Positions 43,263 through 52,151 of a DNA stretch of 64,000 bases are shown one piece after another. The position numbers and the translations under genes were made by a program. The notes under the pieces are model-generated. The model searched no databases. It worked only from the letters and a program-made list of their open reading frames with translations, and was not told where the DNA came from. Numbering within the stretch: the first letter of the stretch is position 1; every line of letters starts with the position of its first letter. The stretch comes from Sphingobacterium nematocida. GTDB lineage: Bacteria; Bacteroidota; Bacteroidia; Sphingobacteriales; Sphingobacteriaceae. The stretch covers positions 19,706-83,705 of the forward strand of contig NZ_FUZF01000006.1 in assembly GCF_900168125.1 (NCBI RefSeq), written 5' to 3'.

Positions 43263-45368
43263 TTAAGAAATCTTATCCCAAGAAATTCCAGGACTTCGTT
43301 GGTTGAGGTAGTTAACTAAGAGGTGGTTGCGAGGGTCTGCCAGCTGCGGATCTTGTTTGAAGAGGGCGATCACCATGTTGCGGGCATTCGTTAGCAAAGC
43401 TTGGTCCTTGGCCAGATCTGCGATCCGCATTTCCAGTACGCCCGATTGTTGTGTTCCAGAAAGATCTCCAGGGCCACGTAGCTCGAGATCCACTTCTGCG
43501 ATTTCAAAACCGTCATTTGTACGTACCATCGTGTCTAGCCGTTTGCGTCCTTCTTTACTCAGTTTGCTGCCCGACATCAGGATACAGAAAGATTGCTCAG
43601 CACCTCGACCTACCCTGCCTCTGAGCTGGTGAAGCTGGGATAAACCAAAACGTTCCGAGTTCTCGATAACCATAACCGAGGCATTGGGTACATTGACACC
43701 CACTTCGATCACTGTGGTAGCGACCATGATCTGTGTCTCGCCCTTAATAAAACGTTGCATCTCGAAATCCTTGTCCTTGACAGGCATCTTGCCGTGGACG
43801 ATACTGATTCGATATTGGGGTAGAGGAAACTCTCTGGAAAGACCTTCAAGGCCAGCTTCGAGGTAGAGAAGATCCATCTTTTCACTTTCTTTGATCAGTG
43901 GGTAGACAATATATACTTGTCTTCCCTTGGTGATTTCTTCTCGAATAAAACCAAAAACACGTAGCCGTTGATTCTCGAAAAAGTGCACGGTTTTGATAGG
44001 TTTACGCCCAGCAGGCAATTCGTCGATGATGGAGATGTCTAAATCGCCATAAAGTGTCATGGCGAGTGTACGTGGGATCGGTGTCGCAGTCATGACTAGC
44101 ATGTGTGGCGGTATGGTGTTCTTCCGCCATAGTTTGGCGCGCTGTTCTACACCGAAACGGTGCTGCTCATCGATTACAACAAAGCCTATATTTTTAAATT
44201 TTACCTTGTCCTCAATCAAGGCATGAGTACCAATAAGAATATCTAGGGTGCCTTCTTCTAGTTCCTGATGAATGATTTTACGGTTTTTGGTACTGGTCGA
44301 GCCTGTAAGAAGCTTAACCGAGCAGATATCCTCGCCTAACAGTTCCTTCAGGCCATTGTAATGCTGGGTCGCTAATATCTCTGTCGGGGCCATCATACAA
44401 GCCTGATATCCATTGTCAATAGCCAGCAACATGCTCATTAGGGCCACGACTGTTTTGCCCGAGCCTACATCACCTTGTACAAGACGGTTCATCTGTGCTC
44501 CAGTATTGCTGTCCAAACGGATTTCTTTCAATACCCGTTTTTGAGCATTTGTCAGAGGAAATGGAAGGCGCTCGTTAAAAAAGCGATTGAACTTATCGCC
44601 GACTTTGTCAAAACGGTGCCCCTTGAATTTCTGGGTATTGAGTTGTTTGTTGCGCAGAAGCCGCAGTTGTATAAAAAATAGCTCTTCAAATTTCAACCTG
44701 CGTATTGCGGCATTGAGCTCTGCTACCTGTTGCGGAAAATGTATATTTAAGAGCGCTTCTTTGCGTCCGATCAACTTCTGTTCATGAAGGATATAGTCGG
44801 GTAGGGTCTCTTCTATACTCGAAAATATTGTCTCTAAAGCAGATTGTTGTAGCCGCTGTATACCTTTGGTGTCTAGGTTGAATTTTTTTAGTTTCTCCGT
44901 AGAAGAATATACCGGCTGCATGGTCATGTTACCTATTTTCTTTTCCGTAGCGCTGTAAAGCTCCATTTCTGGATGTGTAATGGAAATAGTACCGTTGAAT
45001 TCCGTTGGTTTGCCATAGGCGATGTACGGAGATCCTACTTTAAGGCTCTTCTTCAGGAAGGGGATACTTTGAAACCAGACTAGCTCCATTGTTCCCGTTT
45101 CATCCCTAAACTGCCCTACGAGCCGTTTACCTCTGCGTTCACCAAGTTCCTGAAGGGAGACCAGTCGGCCTAATACCTGTGCACCGATCAGGTCTGTATG
45201 TACTTGACGTACTTTGTGGAATTGGGTACGGTCGATATAGCGAAAAGGATAGGTCTGAACTAGATCTGCAATTGTAAAGATCTGTAGCTCTTTTTTCAGG
45301 ATATCCGCTTTCTGCGGTCCTACCCCCTTGAGGTATTCTATCGGAGTTATTAAAGATAAATTAGCCAT
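43263..45368 (-). CDS. recG: ATP-dependent DNA helicase RecG
   Basis: A 701-residue cytoplasmic helicase that remodels stalled replication forks and branched DNA. The N-terminal wedge begins with YLKGVGPQKADILKK and contains the OB fold. The motor has Walker A GDVGSGKT (residues 299-306), the DEQH box at 400-403, motif III TATPIPRTLAM, and C-terminal helicase blocks VATTVIEVGVNVPNAS and QLRGRVGRG. The final RecG-specific helical tail is present. Length and order are standard. Confidence 0.96.
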   Translation of the reverse strand: MANLSLITPIEYLKGVGPQKADILKKELQIFTIADLVQTYPFRYIDRTQFHKVRQVHTDLIGAQVLGRLVSLQELGERRGKRLVGQFRDETGTMELVWFQSIPFLKKSLKVGSPYIAYGKPTEFNGTISITHPEMELYSATEKKIGNMTMQPVYSSTEKLKKFNLDTKGIQRLQQSALETIFSSIEETLPDYILHEQKLIGRKEALLNIHFPQQVAELNAAIRRLKFEELFFIQLRLLRNKQLNTQKFKGHRFDKVGDKFNRFFNERLPFPLTNAQKRVLKEIRLDSNTGAQMNRLVQGDVGSGKTVVALMSMLLAIDNGYQACMMAPTEILATQHYNGLKELLGEDICSVKLLTGSTSTKNRKIIHQELEEGTLDILIGTHALIEDKVKFKNIGFVVIDEQHRFGVEQRAKLWRKNTIPPHMLVMTATPIPRTLAMTLYGDLDISIIDELPAGRKPIKTVHFFENQRLRVFGFIREEITKGRQVYIVYPLIKESEKMDLLYLEAGLEGLSREFPLPQYRISIVHGKMPVKDKDFEMQRFIKGETQIMVATTVIEVGVNVPNASVMVIENSERFGLSQLHQLRGRVGRGAEQSFCILMSGSKLSKEGRKRLDTMVRTNDGFEIAEVDLELRGPGDLSGTQQSGVLEMRIADLAKDQALLTNARNMVIALFKQDPQLADPRNHLLVNYLNQRSPGISWDKIS

Positions 45369-45429
45369 TCCTAAGAATGGCTAATTTACAAAAGTTAGTC
45401 GAAAGATTATATATAAGGGGTGGAATGGT

Positions 45430-46410
45430 CTATTTTAATTTGTTTATTTTATCCTGTACTTGAGCTTTGCTACCTACAGAAAGCTCCTGCTCCGTGAAGG
45501 TGATCACCGAATTGGCCGCTACCGTTACTTGCTTGATGCTATGGGCGACAGCTCCATTGCTCTCTGATACAAAAATCACATGCATGGTCATGCCTACTGG
45601 CACGAAGCCATAGTGTTCTGAAAAGAAATGATCTACTTTATCATAGGTGTCCAACTGTGCCAACAGGTTAGGTTGGTCCTGGTAAGCGAGGTAAATAGCG
45701 GCATTGTCCTTGTTGTATCCGGCAGGTACTTTGACTTTAATCTGTGTTTTGGGATCAGGGAATGAGGCGAATCGGTCTACATTAGTCCATCCAAATTCAG
45801 TGCCCCATATGCTATAGGATGCCATGTCGGTATTGATATTCATACCAGCCTCTTTGCCTTGACCTTTTACCTCTTCCCATGCAAGATTGCCGTCCTGGTC
45901 GATATTGCCATTCCACAACTTCATGGCTGCATCCAAAGTTCCGGTATTCGAAGCTGGGATCGATACATTAAACATACAGCCCGATTTTAATTCTTGATCC
46001 CCCTGCATGATTTTGATATTGTACTGTCCGCCCGTAATTAATGGTTCTTTTTTACCTATACCATTTATACCCATTACAGGTTTGTTGGCCATAACCATGT
46101 TCCCTCGATCATATATTTCGATAAAGGATAGCGTCGCGTTACCAGTTGCCGGAGATCCGTTTTGAAGGCGAAGACAGTTTGGCTGAATCTGAAGTTTGGC
46201 TCCTTTGGATGAAGTAAATGTGATTCCGTCTTCTATTTTAAAATCCTTTTTCTGTGTCAGGTCCGTAAGTGTTTTGGCCCGCATGTCCTTGAAGCTAGCT
46301 GCTGAAGGACCCGCCATTTCATCATAAGCGCTATTGTCCTTGCATGAAGTGGTAAATAGAGTAGCACATAGAAGAAGTGCTGATAATTTGAAAGTAGTTG
46401 TCGTTTTCAT
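45430..46410 (-). CDS. Hypothetical lipoprotein
   Basis: A 326-residue lipoprotein of unknown function. The signal peptide ends at lipobox LFTTSC (cysteine near residue 23). The mature part is strand-rich. An N-terminal segment has ITFTSSKGAKLQIQPNCLRL and GNATLSFIEIYDRGNMVMAN, a pattern seen in several Bacteroidota surface lipoproteins. The middle contains WNGNIDQDGNLAWEEV, and a C-terminal sandwich includes VKVPAGYNKDNAAIYLAYQD. There is no enzymatic motif. It lies between ridA and recG on the same strand, 61 bp before recG, with a G/C-rich stem-loop in its leader. Confidence 0.7.
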   Translation of the reverse strand: MKTTTTFKLSALLLCATLFTTSCKDNSAYDEMAGPSAASFKDMRAKTLTDLTQKKDFKIEDGITFTSSKGAKLQIQPNCLRLQNGSPATGNATLSFIEIYDRGNMVMANKPVMGINGIGKKEPLITGGQYNIKIMQGDQELKSGCMFNVSIPASNTGTLDAAMKLWNGNIDQDGNLAWEEVKGQGKEAGMNINTDMASYSIWGTEFGWTNVDRFASFPDPKTQIKVKVPAGYNKDNAAIYLAYQDQPNLLAQLDTYDKVDHFFSEHYGFVPVGMTMHVIFVSESNGAVAHSIKQVTVAANSVITFTEQELSVGSKAQVQDKINKLK

Positions 46411-46454
46411 ACCTATAAAGTTTATTTGTTAAATGATTTTCATAGGTATATAAA

Positions 46455-46481
46455 GAGGGGGATAACATTGTTACCCCCCTC
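46455..46481 (-). terminator. G/C-rich stem-loop after ridA
   Basis: GAGGGGGATAAC and GTTACCCCCCTC form a strong stem with one bulge and a tiny loop, 22 bp beyond the ridA stop and 45 bp before the next start codon. The minus-strand sequence beyond it is CTTTATATA, a poor T run, so a stability or leader element is also possible. Confidence 0.5.
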
Positions 46482-46503
46482 AAAGAAAAAAATATTCTTT
46501 TGA

Positions 46504-46890
46504 TTACCCTTTCCAGGCGATTACTGATATCTCTACATTAACATTGCGTGGCAATGTCTTTACGGCTACACACTCGCGAGCAGGTTGATTTTCGCTGAAA
46601 TACTGGGCATACACCTCGTTTACCGTAGCAAAGTCATCCATACTGGACAGGAAGATAGTCGCTTTTACGACATCTTTGAAATCATACCCTGCGTGGGTCA
46701 AGATGGCACCTACGTTTTTTAGTACTTGATGCGCTTCATCCGCAATACCAGTGGTTATCAACTCCATCGTCTCTGGGTTGAATGGTACCTGACCGGATAC
46801 GTATAAAGTTTTGTCTGCTTTGATTGCTTGGTTGTACGGTCCTATGGCTGCAGGAGCCTTTTCGGTGTTGAAAATTTCTTTTTGTGACAT
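46504..46890 (-). CDS. ridA: RidA family enamine/imine deaminase
   Basis: A 128-residue cytoplasmic trimeric protein that hydrolyses reactive 2-aminoacrylate-type enamines made by PLP enzymes such as threonine and serine dehydratases. It shows IGPYNQAI, YVSGQVPFNPETMELI, the invariant Arg105 in QPARECVAVKTLP, and Glu120 in VNVEISVIAW. Length is exact for the family. It starts one base after the stop of a 38-codon membrane-peptide gene (TAA-T-ATG), so it is probably coupled to it. Confidence 0.94.
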   Translation of the reverse strand: MSQKEIFNTEKAPAAIGPYNQAIKADKTLYVSGQVPFNPETMELITTGIADEAHQVLKNVGAILTHAGYDFKDVVKATIFLSSMDDFATVNEVYAQYFSENQPARECVAVKTLPRNVNVEISVIAWKG

Positions 46891-46891
46891 A

Positions 46892-47008
46892 TTACTTAGC
46901 TATAAATATTTTATAAAGGATACCCAAAACAAACACCGAAATAGCAATAATGTTGATGATACGCATGGCTTTTATGCTCCCGTTGGTATGTTGTTTTGGC
47001 TGCTCCAT
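46892..47008 (-). CDS. Small single-pass membrane peptide upstream of ridA
   Basis: A 38-residue open frame read from ATG at 47008. Sequence begins MEQPKQHTNGSIKAMRII and continues as a hydrophobic segment (NIIAISVFVLGILYKIFI) ending AK. A short polar N-terminus followed by one helix of about 18 residues is typical of small inner-membrane proteins. Its stop is one base from the ridA start, giving translational linkage. Composition (charged head, clean hydrophobic core, basic end) argues for a real gene, but there is no homology evidence. Confidence 0.6.
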   Translation of the reverse strand: MEQPKQHTNGSIKAMRIINIIAISVFVLGILYKIFIAK

Positions 47009-47175
47009 AGTGTGAGGTTTGTGTGTGCAAAGAAGTTACAAACCTACATAAATTTGGTTTTACACGCAATATAATTGCGTCGTAATATAAAAGTGAATTT
47101 TGTAGCTCTCCTTATCCATTTAGACCTTTGTAGAGGAGATATTTCGAATGTTTCTTCTAAACACCGGGAGTAAAT

Positions 47176-47778
47176 TGATATGGTCAAAATTTAAGGAAGG
47201 TTTAATGTAGTCACATTTGTCCTTGTCAGGACAGAACCTTCATTTTTTTGCTTGACCAAAAAAACGAAGCAAAAAAAATCAAGACTGTGTAGCCTATGTT
47301 CATCACAGCACGTAAAGCTATCAAGGCGGTTTCCAAGGTCGCCACCACGACAGTCCAGCCCATCGACTGGAAATCCTTGATTACTGCAATATGCACGATG
47401 GTCAGTGTGATAACTTTACGGCCTTAGATTTCATATGCTACAAGGTCGTTTTTTTAGGTATTTCTTATTGATTACTGCTTACTCTATTCTATCGACTGGC
47501 TTCAAAACGGCCTTAGCTTATTTGGTCGTGAAAGTAGTCAGGATTAGAAAATATGCTGTTTGCATTGGCTACCACTTTAGATAAGGTCACCTTGGCGGAT
47601 TGCCAATAGCAGGAATGGAAAGGCTTTGTGGCAATACGGCACAGTGACGAGTTTAGCTTCGCTGAGCTACACTTCGTTCCGGTTTTTGCATACTTTTTTG
47701 CGGAAAAAAAGTATGAGCCCTGTCGCGGCTAGAGCGACAACAAATGTGTTCAGCATAAACCTTCTTTTTTTTATATCT
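47176..47778. repeat. Foldback repeat family, copy 1
   Basis: A non-coding element of about 600 bp fills most of the gap before nagA. Left end: TTGATATGGTCAAAATTTAA, GAAGGTTTA, then ACATTTGT at 47213-47220. Right end, read on the other strand: ATATAAAAAAAAGAAGGTTT, then ACATTTGT at 47747-47740. Inside each end is a hairpin (CCTTGTCAGGACAG; GTCGCGGCTAGAGCGAC) and a second A/T-rich hairpin. The interior AAACGGCCTTAGCTTATTTG is shared with copies 2 and 3, which lie in the opposite orientation. It ends 7 bp before the nagA start. Confidence 0.65.
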
Positions 47779-47784
47779 TGCGAT

Positions 47785-48894
47785 ATGAACAGCAAAATAG
47801 CTTTATACAACGGAACTATTTATTCCGAATATGATATTATAAGTGATGGTGCATTATTAATTTCAGAAGGTAAATTATTAGGAACAGTACCTGTAGATCA
47901 AATTCCAGCTGGTTTTGAACCTGTGGATGCCGAGGGCGGTAATATTTGCCCGGGTTTAATCGATTTACAGATCTATGGTGCAGGAGGGAGCTTGTACTCT
48001 GCTGACCTTAGTGTCGAATCGTTGCTACATATACAGAATACGTTACTCGGGCAGGGGTGTACTTCGTTTTACCTAACATTAGCTACGAATGAGATAGCTG
48101 TTTTTAAAGAAGCAATACGGGTATACAAAACTGTTAATCCTCGTAATACGCTTGGGTTACATTTAGAAGGGCCATTTCTGAATCCGAAAAAGCGCGGCGC
48201 ACACCCTGCCGAACTTATTTTAAAAGCAGATGTCGCAATATTAGATGATTTGTTGGCTGATGCTGCTGATACGGTAGGCATGATTACTGTTGCGCCAGAA
48301 CTACTGGAAGATGAGTGCTTGACTTACCTCCGGTCTAAAGAGATATTGATTAGCGCAGGGCATAGTGATGCTACATTTGAAGAGGCTACAGCTTCCTTTG
48401 ATAAAGGCATAGCGACTGTGACACATTTGTGGAACGCAATGTCTCCATTACATCATCGGGAGGTTGGATTGCCAGGAGCTGTTTTTAATCACCATACGAC
48501 CTGTGCTTCCGTGATCGTAGATGGTGTTCATGTAGACTTTGAAGCTGTTAAGTTAGCCAAACAAGTCATGGGCGAACGCCTATTCTTAATTACCGATGCT
48601 GTCACGGACTGTTCGAAAGATATTTATCACCATGAACTTCATGGAGATCACTACATACTGCCGGATGGTACGTTGAGTGGATCTGCACTAACGATGTTAG
48701 CGGCTATTCGCAATTGTGTCGAAAAGGTGGGAATACCGCTCGAGGAGGCTATTCGTATGGCTACGATTTATCCGGCGCGATTAATCGATCGTAACGATAT
48801 CGGACATTTGAAGGCAGGAGCCAGCGCAAACGTTTTGGTATTTGATAGGGACTTTAATGTGAAAAAGGTTTACTTTGAAGGAGAGAAAGTGTAG
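47785..48894 (+). CDS. nagA: N-acetylglucosamine-6-phosphate deacetylase
   Basis: A 369-residue cytoplasmic amidohydrolase producing glucosamine 6-phosphate and acetate in amino-sugar and cell-wall recycling. Metal and catalytic residues are in place: Glu128 in HLEGPFLNPKKRGAH, His193 in AGHSDA, His214 in THLWNAMSPLHHR and the catalytic Asp271 in LITDAVTD. Instead of an HxH near the N-terminus it has LIDLQIYGAGG, as in E. coli-type NagA. The frame is open 53 codons upstream into a repeat element, but the ATG at 47785 fits the family N-terminus (MNSKIALYNGTIY). The GHL10 gene follows immediately. Confidence 0.94.
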   Translation: MNSKIALYNGTIYSEYDIISDGALLISEGKLLGTVPVDQIPAGFEPVDAEGGNICPGLIDLQIYGAGGSLYSADLSVESLLHIQNTLLGQGCTSFYLTLATNEIAVFKEAIRVYKTVNPRNTLGLHLEGPFLNPKKRGAHPAELILKADVAILDDLLADAADTVGMITVAPELLEDECLTYLRSKEILISAGHSDATFEEATASFDKGIATVTHLWNAMSPLHHREVGLPGAVFNHHTTCASVIVDGVHVDFEAVKLAKQVMGERLFLITDAVTDCSKDIYHHELHGDHYILPDGTLSGSALTMLAAIRNCVEKVGIPLEEAIRMATIYPARLIDRNDIGHLKAGASANVLVFDRDFNVKKVYFEGEKV

Positions 48895-48905
48895 TTTTGC
48901 ATACT

Positions 48906-50570
48906 ATGAGTTTAAACCCGTTTAAAAGCGCACTTGTTGCAGCATTATTAATTTCGGTTTTTATGCTTTCTTGTGCTTCCCGCAAGAATAAGAAAGAACA
49001 AAAATCAACGAAGGCGCAAACCGAAGTGTCTACTCCACAGGTACCTGCAGTCGTTCAGAAGGATACCCCTAAAAAAGAGACAAAAGGTGCTTTGGTTGCA
49101 AAATCAGCAGAGATGGCTCCTCCTGTAAAGGTCGAAAAGGAAGAATCTTTAATTGTAGATTTACCTCCAGTGGCACGCGAATTTCGCGCTGCATGGGTTG
49201 CTACCGTGGCTAATATCAACTGGCCTTCGAAACGTAATCTAACTACCGAACAGCAAAAGCAGGAAGCGATAGCTTTATTGGATATGTTGAAGGAAAATAA
49301 CTTTAATGCAGTTATCTTTCAGGCCCGTCCATCAGCAGATGCAATGTACAATAGTCAATTTGAACCTTGGTCTTACTTTCTTACAGGAGAGATCGGCAAA
49401 AGACCTGAACCCTACTACGACCCGTTAGATTTTTGGGTGCAAGAAGCTCACAAACGTGGTCTTGAACTACATGTATGGTTGAATCCTTATCGCGCACATC
49501 ACTCCAATGGTGGTGTCGTGACATCCGAGTCTATGGTAAAACGCACACCGGATAATGTAGTCAGATTACGGAATGGTATGTACTGGTTTGACCCTGCTGA
49601 TCAACGGACGCAAGACCACGCTGCTCGCGTAGTAAATGATATCGTAAAACGCTATGATATCGACGGTATTCACTTTGATGATTATTTTTATCCTTATGCA
49701 GAATACAATGGCGGAGCCGATTTTCCAGACAATAAAACATGGAATGCGTATAGAGATACTGGCGGGAAATTGTCACGTGGAGATTGGCGTAGAGATAATG
49801 TCAACCGTTTTATCAAACGTATTTATGAAGAAATTAAAGCAGAGAAGAACTTTGTCAAGTTTGGTCTAAGCCCCTTTGGTATCTGGAAGCCAGGTTATCC
49901 ATCAGGAGTTACAGGATCTTCACAGTATGACGAATTGTACGCAGATGCCAAATTGTGGCTTAACGAAGGTTGGATTGATTATTTTACACCACAACTTTAC
50001 TGGCCTATAGATCCTCCAAAACAAAGCTTTACAGCGTTGTTAAAATGGTGGCAGTCTGAAAATAAATACAATAGACACTTGTGGCCGGGGCTAAATACGG
50101 TCGAAGTAAGGGCTGCTGATAAAACAAAAGAGATTGTAAACCAAGTCGCAGCATCCCGTGATATTGTGCCTAATAGTCCAGGTACCGTCCACTGGAGCAT
50201 TGCGGGGTTGACGAAAAATCCGGCTATGTTGCCTGCATTGAAAAATGGCGTTTACAAAGAAAAGGCGCTGATTCCAAGGAGTCCTTGGTTGAATGCGAAC
50301 CCTTTGTTGCGTCCTACATTACTGTTGACCAATCAAAAAAACACGGTATTTGCAAAGTGGTTGCATAAGCAGCCTGATCAGGTAGCACTCTGGGTAATGT
50401 ATACGAGATACGGCGACCTATGGACGACTGATATTATCGATCCTACTATTACTTCTTTAGAGTTACCTAGACAAAAGGATGGCAAGACATTGTATGATGT
50501 CGCGGTACGTGCCATTGACCGTCTAGGTAATGAAAGTGAGTATATCGCTAAAAGTGTACAGCACAACTAG
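48906..50570 (+). CDS. GHL10-family glycosyl hydrolase lipoprotein (DigH-like)
   Basis: A 554-residue lipoprotein. The ATG at 48906 gives a signal with lipobox VFMLSCAS; an upstream ATG at 48897 is possible. A Lys/Thr/Pro-rich linker leads into the GHL10 (former DUF187) barrel: EFRAAWVATVANINWPSKR, VIFQARPSADAMYNS, ELHVWLNPYRAHH, DGIHFDDYFYPY and YFTPQLYWPIDPP. A C-terminal Fn3-like domain follows (NTVFAKWLHKQPDQVALWVM). E. coli DigH of this family cuts denuded peptidoglycan glycan strands. The position between nagA and an Amidase_2 gene agrees with that role. Confidence 0.88.
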   Translation: MSLNPFKSALVAALLISVFMLSCASRKNKKEQKSTKAQTEVSTPQVPAVVQKDTPKKETKGALVAKSAEMAPPVKVEKEESLIVDLPPVAREFRAAWVATVANINWPSKRNLTTEQQKQEAIALLDMLKENNFNAVIFQARPSADAMYNSQFEPWSYFLTGEIGKRPEPYYDPLDFWVQEAHKRGLELHVWLNPYRAHHSNGGVVTSESMVKRTPDNVVRLRNGMYWFDPADQRTQDHAARVVNDIVKRYDIDGIHFDDYFYPYAEYNGGADFPDNKTWNAYRDTGGKLSRGDWRRDNVNRFIKRIYEEIKAEKNFVKFGLSPFGIWKPGYPSGVTGSSQYDELYADAKLWLNEGWIDYFTPQLYWPIDPPKQSFTALLKWWQSENKYNRHLWPGLNTVEVRAADKTKEIVNQVAASRDIVPNSPGTVHWSIAGLTKNPAMLPALKNGVYKEKALIPRSPWLNANPLLRPTLLLTNQKNTVFAKWLHKQPDQVALWVMYTRYGDLWTTDIIDPTITSLELPRQKDGKTLYDVAVRAIDRLGNESEYIAKSVQHN

Positions 50571-50628
50571 AAAAAGCATTAGACAAAACTTTCATGATTC
50601 CTTTGGATCACAAACAGGCATGAACCGA

Positions 50629-50644
50629 ACCCGATTGTAGTGGG
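50629..50644. repeat. Short motif resembling a Bacteroidota dispersed repeat
   Basis: The 167-bp gap between the GHL10 and amidase genes carries ACCCGATTGTAGTGGG and, further on, GTTCTTGATGTCCTTAAAGAAC as a small hairpin. The gap opens with AAAACTTTCATGATTC, nearly repeated at 543-557. No gene is visible. Confidence 0.3.
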
Positions 50645-50737
50645 TGAGCTCTTGAATGCCTACGATAAAGAACACTGTGATGAAAAAAGTTCTTGATGTC
50701 CTTAAAGAACAAACACTTTTAGAAAAAAAAACTATAC

Positions 50738-51445
50738 ATGGGAGTAACTTGCAATTTTAAAAATAAGATACTTTCAAGGAAAATAATAACAATTGTAGGC
50801 TTGGTCTTCGGTAGTATACTTGTACTATCAGCACAGACCAAGCCTACTATCATTAAGCGCCCCATACAGTGGGATGCTGACCGCGAGCGACTTTCGTTGG
50901 AGTACCTGTTGAAAAGGCATGGTATCCATACGGATACAGCACTGATCGAACCTCGTGTAGTTGTGGTGCACTACACTGAAAATATGAGTGTGGGTGCTAC
51001 CATCAAGACTTTTGACCCTATATTTCTTCCGGGTAGAAGAGATTTGCAGACCGCAAGTGCCTTAAATGTTTCGGCGCAGTATGTCATCGGGAGAGATGGT
51101 CGTATATACCAACTATTGGCCGAAGATCAATTTGCCCGACATACCATCGGACTCAACTATTGTGCTATTGGTATCGAGAATATTGGAACTCCCAGAAATC
51201 CCTTGACCGAGAAGCAACTCGAAGCGAATACCAAGCTCATCGCTTACTTACGAAAGAAGTATCCTATTGAATATGTCATAGGGCATCACGAATATCAGGC
51301 ATTCAAAAAAACACTGTGGTGGAAGGAAAGTAATCCGACCTATATAACCCAAAAGCGCGATCCCGGAGATAAGTTTATGCATGCGCTAAGAAAGAGGCTC
51401 GGTCTACCAACGGAGTTGAAGATTATTCCATTACCATCGCAGTAG
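50738..51445 (+). CDS. N-acetylmuramoyl-L-alanine amidase (Amidase_2/PGRP fold)
   Basis: A 235-residue exported zinc amidase that removes the peptide from muramic acid. An N-terminal membrane or signal segment (IVGLVFGSILVLSAQ, residues about 19-33) follows a basic lead. Zinc ligands are His78 in VVVHYTENM, His183 or His184 in VIGHHEY, and Asp208 in KRDPGDKF. The substrate-site blocks AQYVIGRDGRIYQL, FARHTIG and GIENIG are present. It may remain anchored or be released to the periplasm. Context with nagA and the GHL10 glycosidase points to peptidoglycan turnover. Its stop is followed directly by foldback repeat copy 2. Confidence 0.9.
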   Translation: MGVTCNFKNKILSRKIITIVGLVFGSILVLSAQTKPTIIKRPIQWDADRERLSLEYLLKRHGIHTDTALIEPRVVVVHYTENMSVGATIKTFDPIFLPGRRDLQTASALNVSAQYVIGRDGRIYQLLAEDQFARHTIGLNYCAIGIENIGTPRNPLTEKQLEANTKLIAYLRKKYPIEYVIGHHEYQAFKKTLWWKESNPTYITQKRDPGDKFMHALRKRLGLPTELKIIPLPSQ

Positions 51446-51446
51446 T

Positions 51447-52070
51447 TTGATAAGGTCAAAATTTAAAGAAGGATTTTATGCGCCTCTATGCCGGCGCAAG
51501 GCATGTTACCTTTTCTTGATAAAAAGTAACCAAAAATCAAGGCTGTATCTTATTTGTTGTTTCAGTAACGCTATGGTGTAAGCGCAGTTCCTAGGTCTCC
51601 TACGCTCAAATCCCACACAAGGACTGGAATCTGCTGGAGATAATGCAATATGTAAGGATTGTAATACACCATACCTACTTTCACAGCCAAATAAGCTAAG
51701 GCCGCTTTTGGGATAGTGAAAGAAACTACCATGAAGTCAGTAATTTTGCGGCTTGTGTTAGGTATAACAAACGTTAAATTAGCATAAAGTGAAAATATAC
51801 GGCCTAGGGTGTTGTAGCGTTAAGAAAACAGAAGAAGTCCGACAAGAATGGATTTAAGAAATGTAACGACTCAAATACATTCCGGACTGCGGACTGTTTT
51901 TAGCGTAACAATACCCAAGCCTTGATTTGTTTGCTTCTTTATTCATCAAGAAAACCCACGAAGTGGCTCTTGAATACCTTTAAAAAGACAAATGAAATAT
52001 GAAAAATAAAGAAGGCCCTATCCCGGCAGGGACAAATAGAATAATTTAATCCTTCTTTTAAATATATCAA
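51447..52070. repeat. Foldback repeat family, copy 2
   Basis: A 624-bp non-coding element. Left end: TTGATAAGGTCAAAATTTAA, AGAAGGATTTTA, then hairpin GCGCCTCTATGCCGGCGC. Right end on the other strand: TTGATATATTTAAAAGAAGG, ATTAAA, CTATTTGTCCCTGCCGGGAT. Inside are TTACCTTTTCTTGATAAAAA (hairpin) and, shared with copy 3, CAAGGCTGTATCTTATTTG and CCAAATAAGCTAAGGCC. It starts one base after the amidase stop codon. The remaining gap to the sigma gene holds only the promoter-like box at 52123. Confidence 0.65.
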
Positions 52071-52122
52071 CCCAATGCTTCTCGTCACCGCAATTATAAA
52101 ATCGTTATTAATAAAAAAGTTA

Positions 52123-52130
52123 TAATTTTG
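52123..52130 (+). promoter_or_regulatory. Possible -7 box of the cluster C sigma gene
   Basis: TAATTTTG matches TAnnTTTG and lies 22 bp before the TTG start. No strong -33 TTTG is seen. Confidence 0.4.
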
Positions 52131-52151
52131 TTTCTTTAAACGCAAAGCTGC

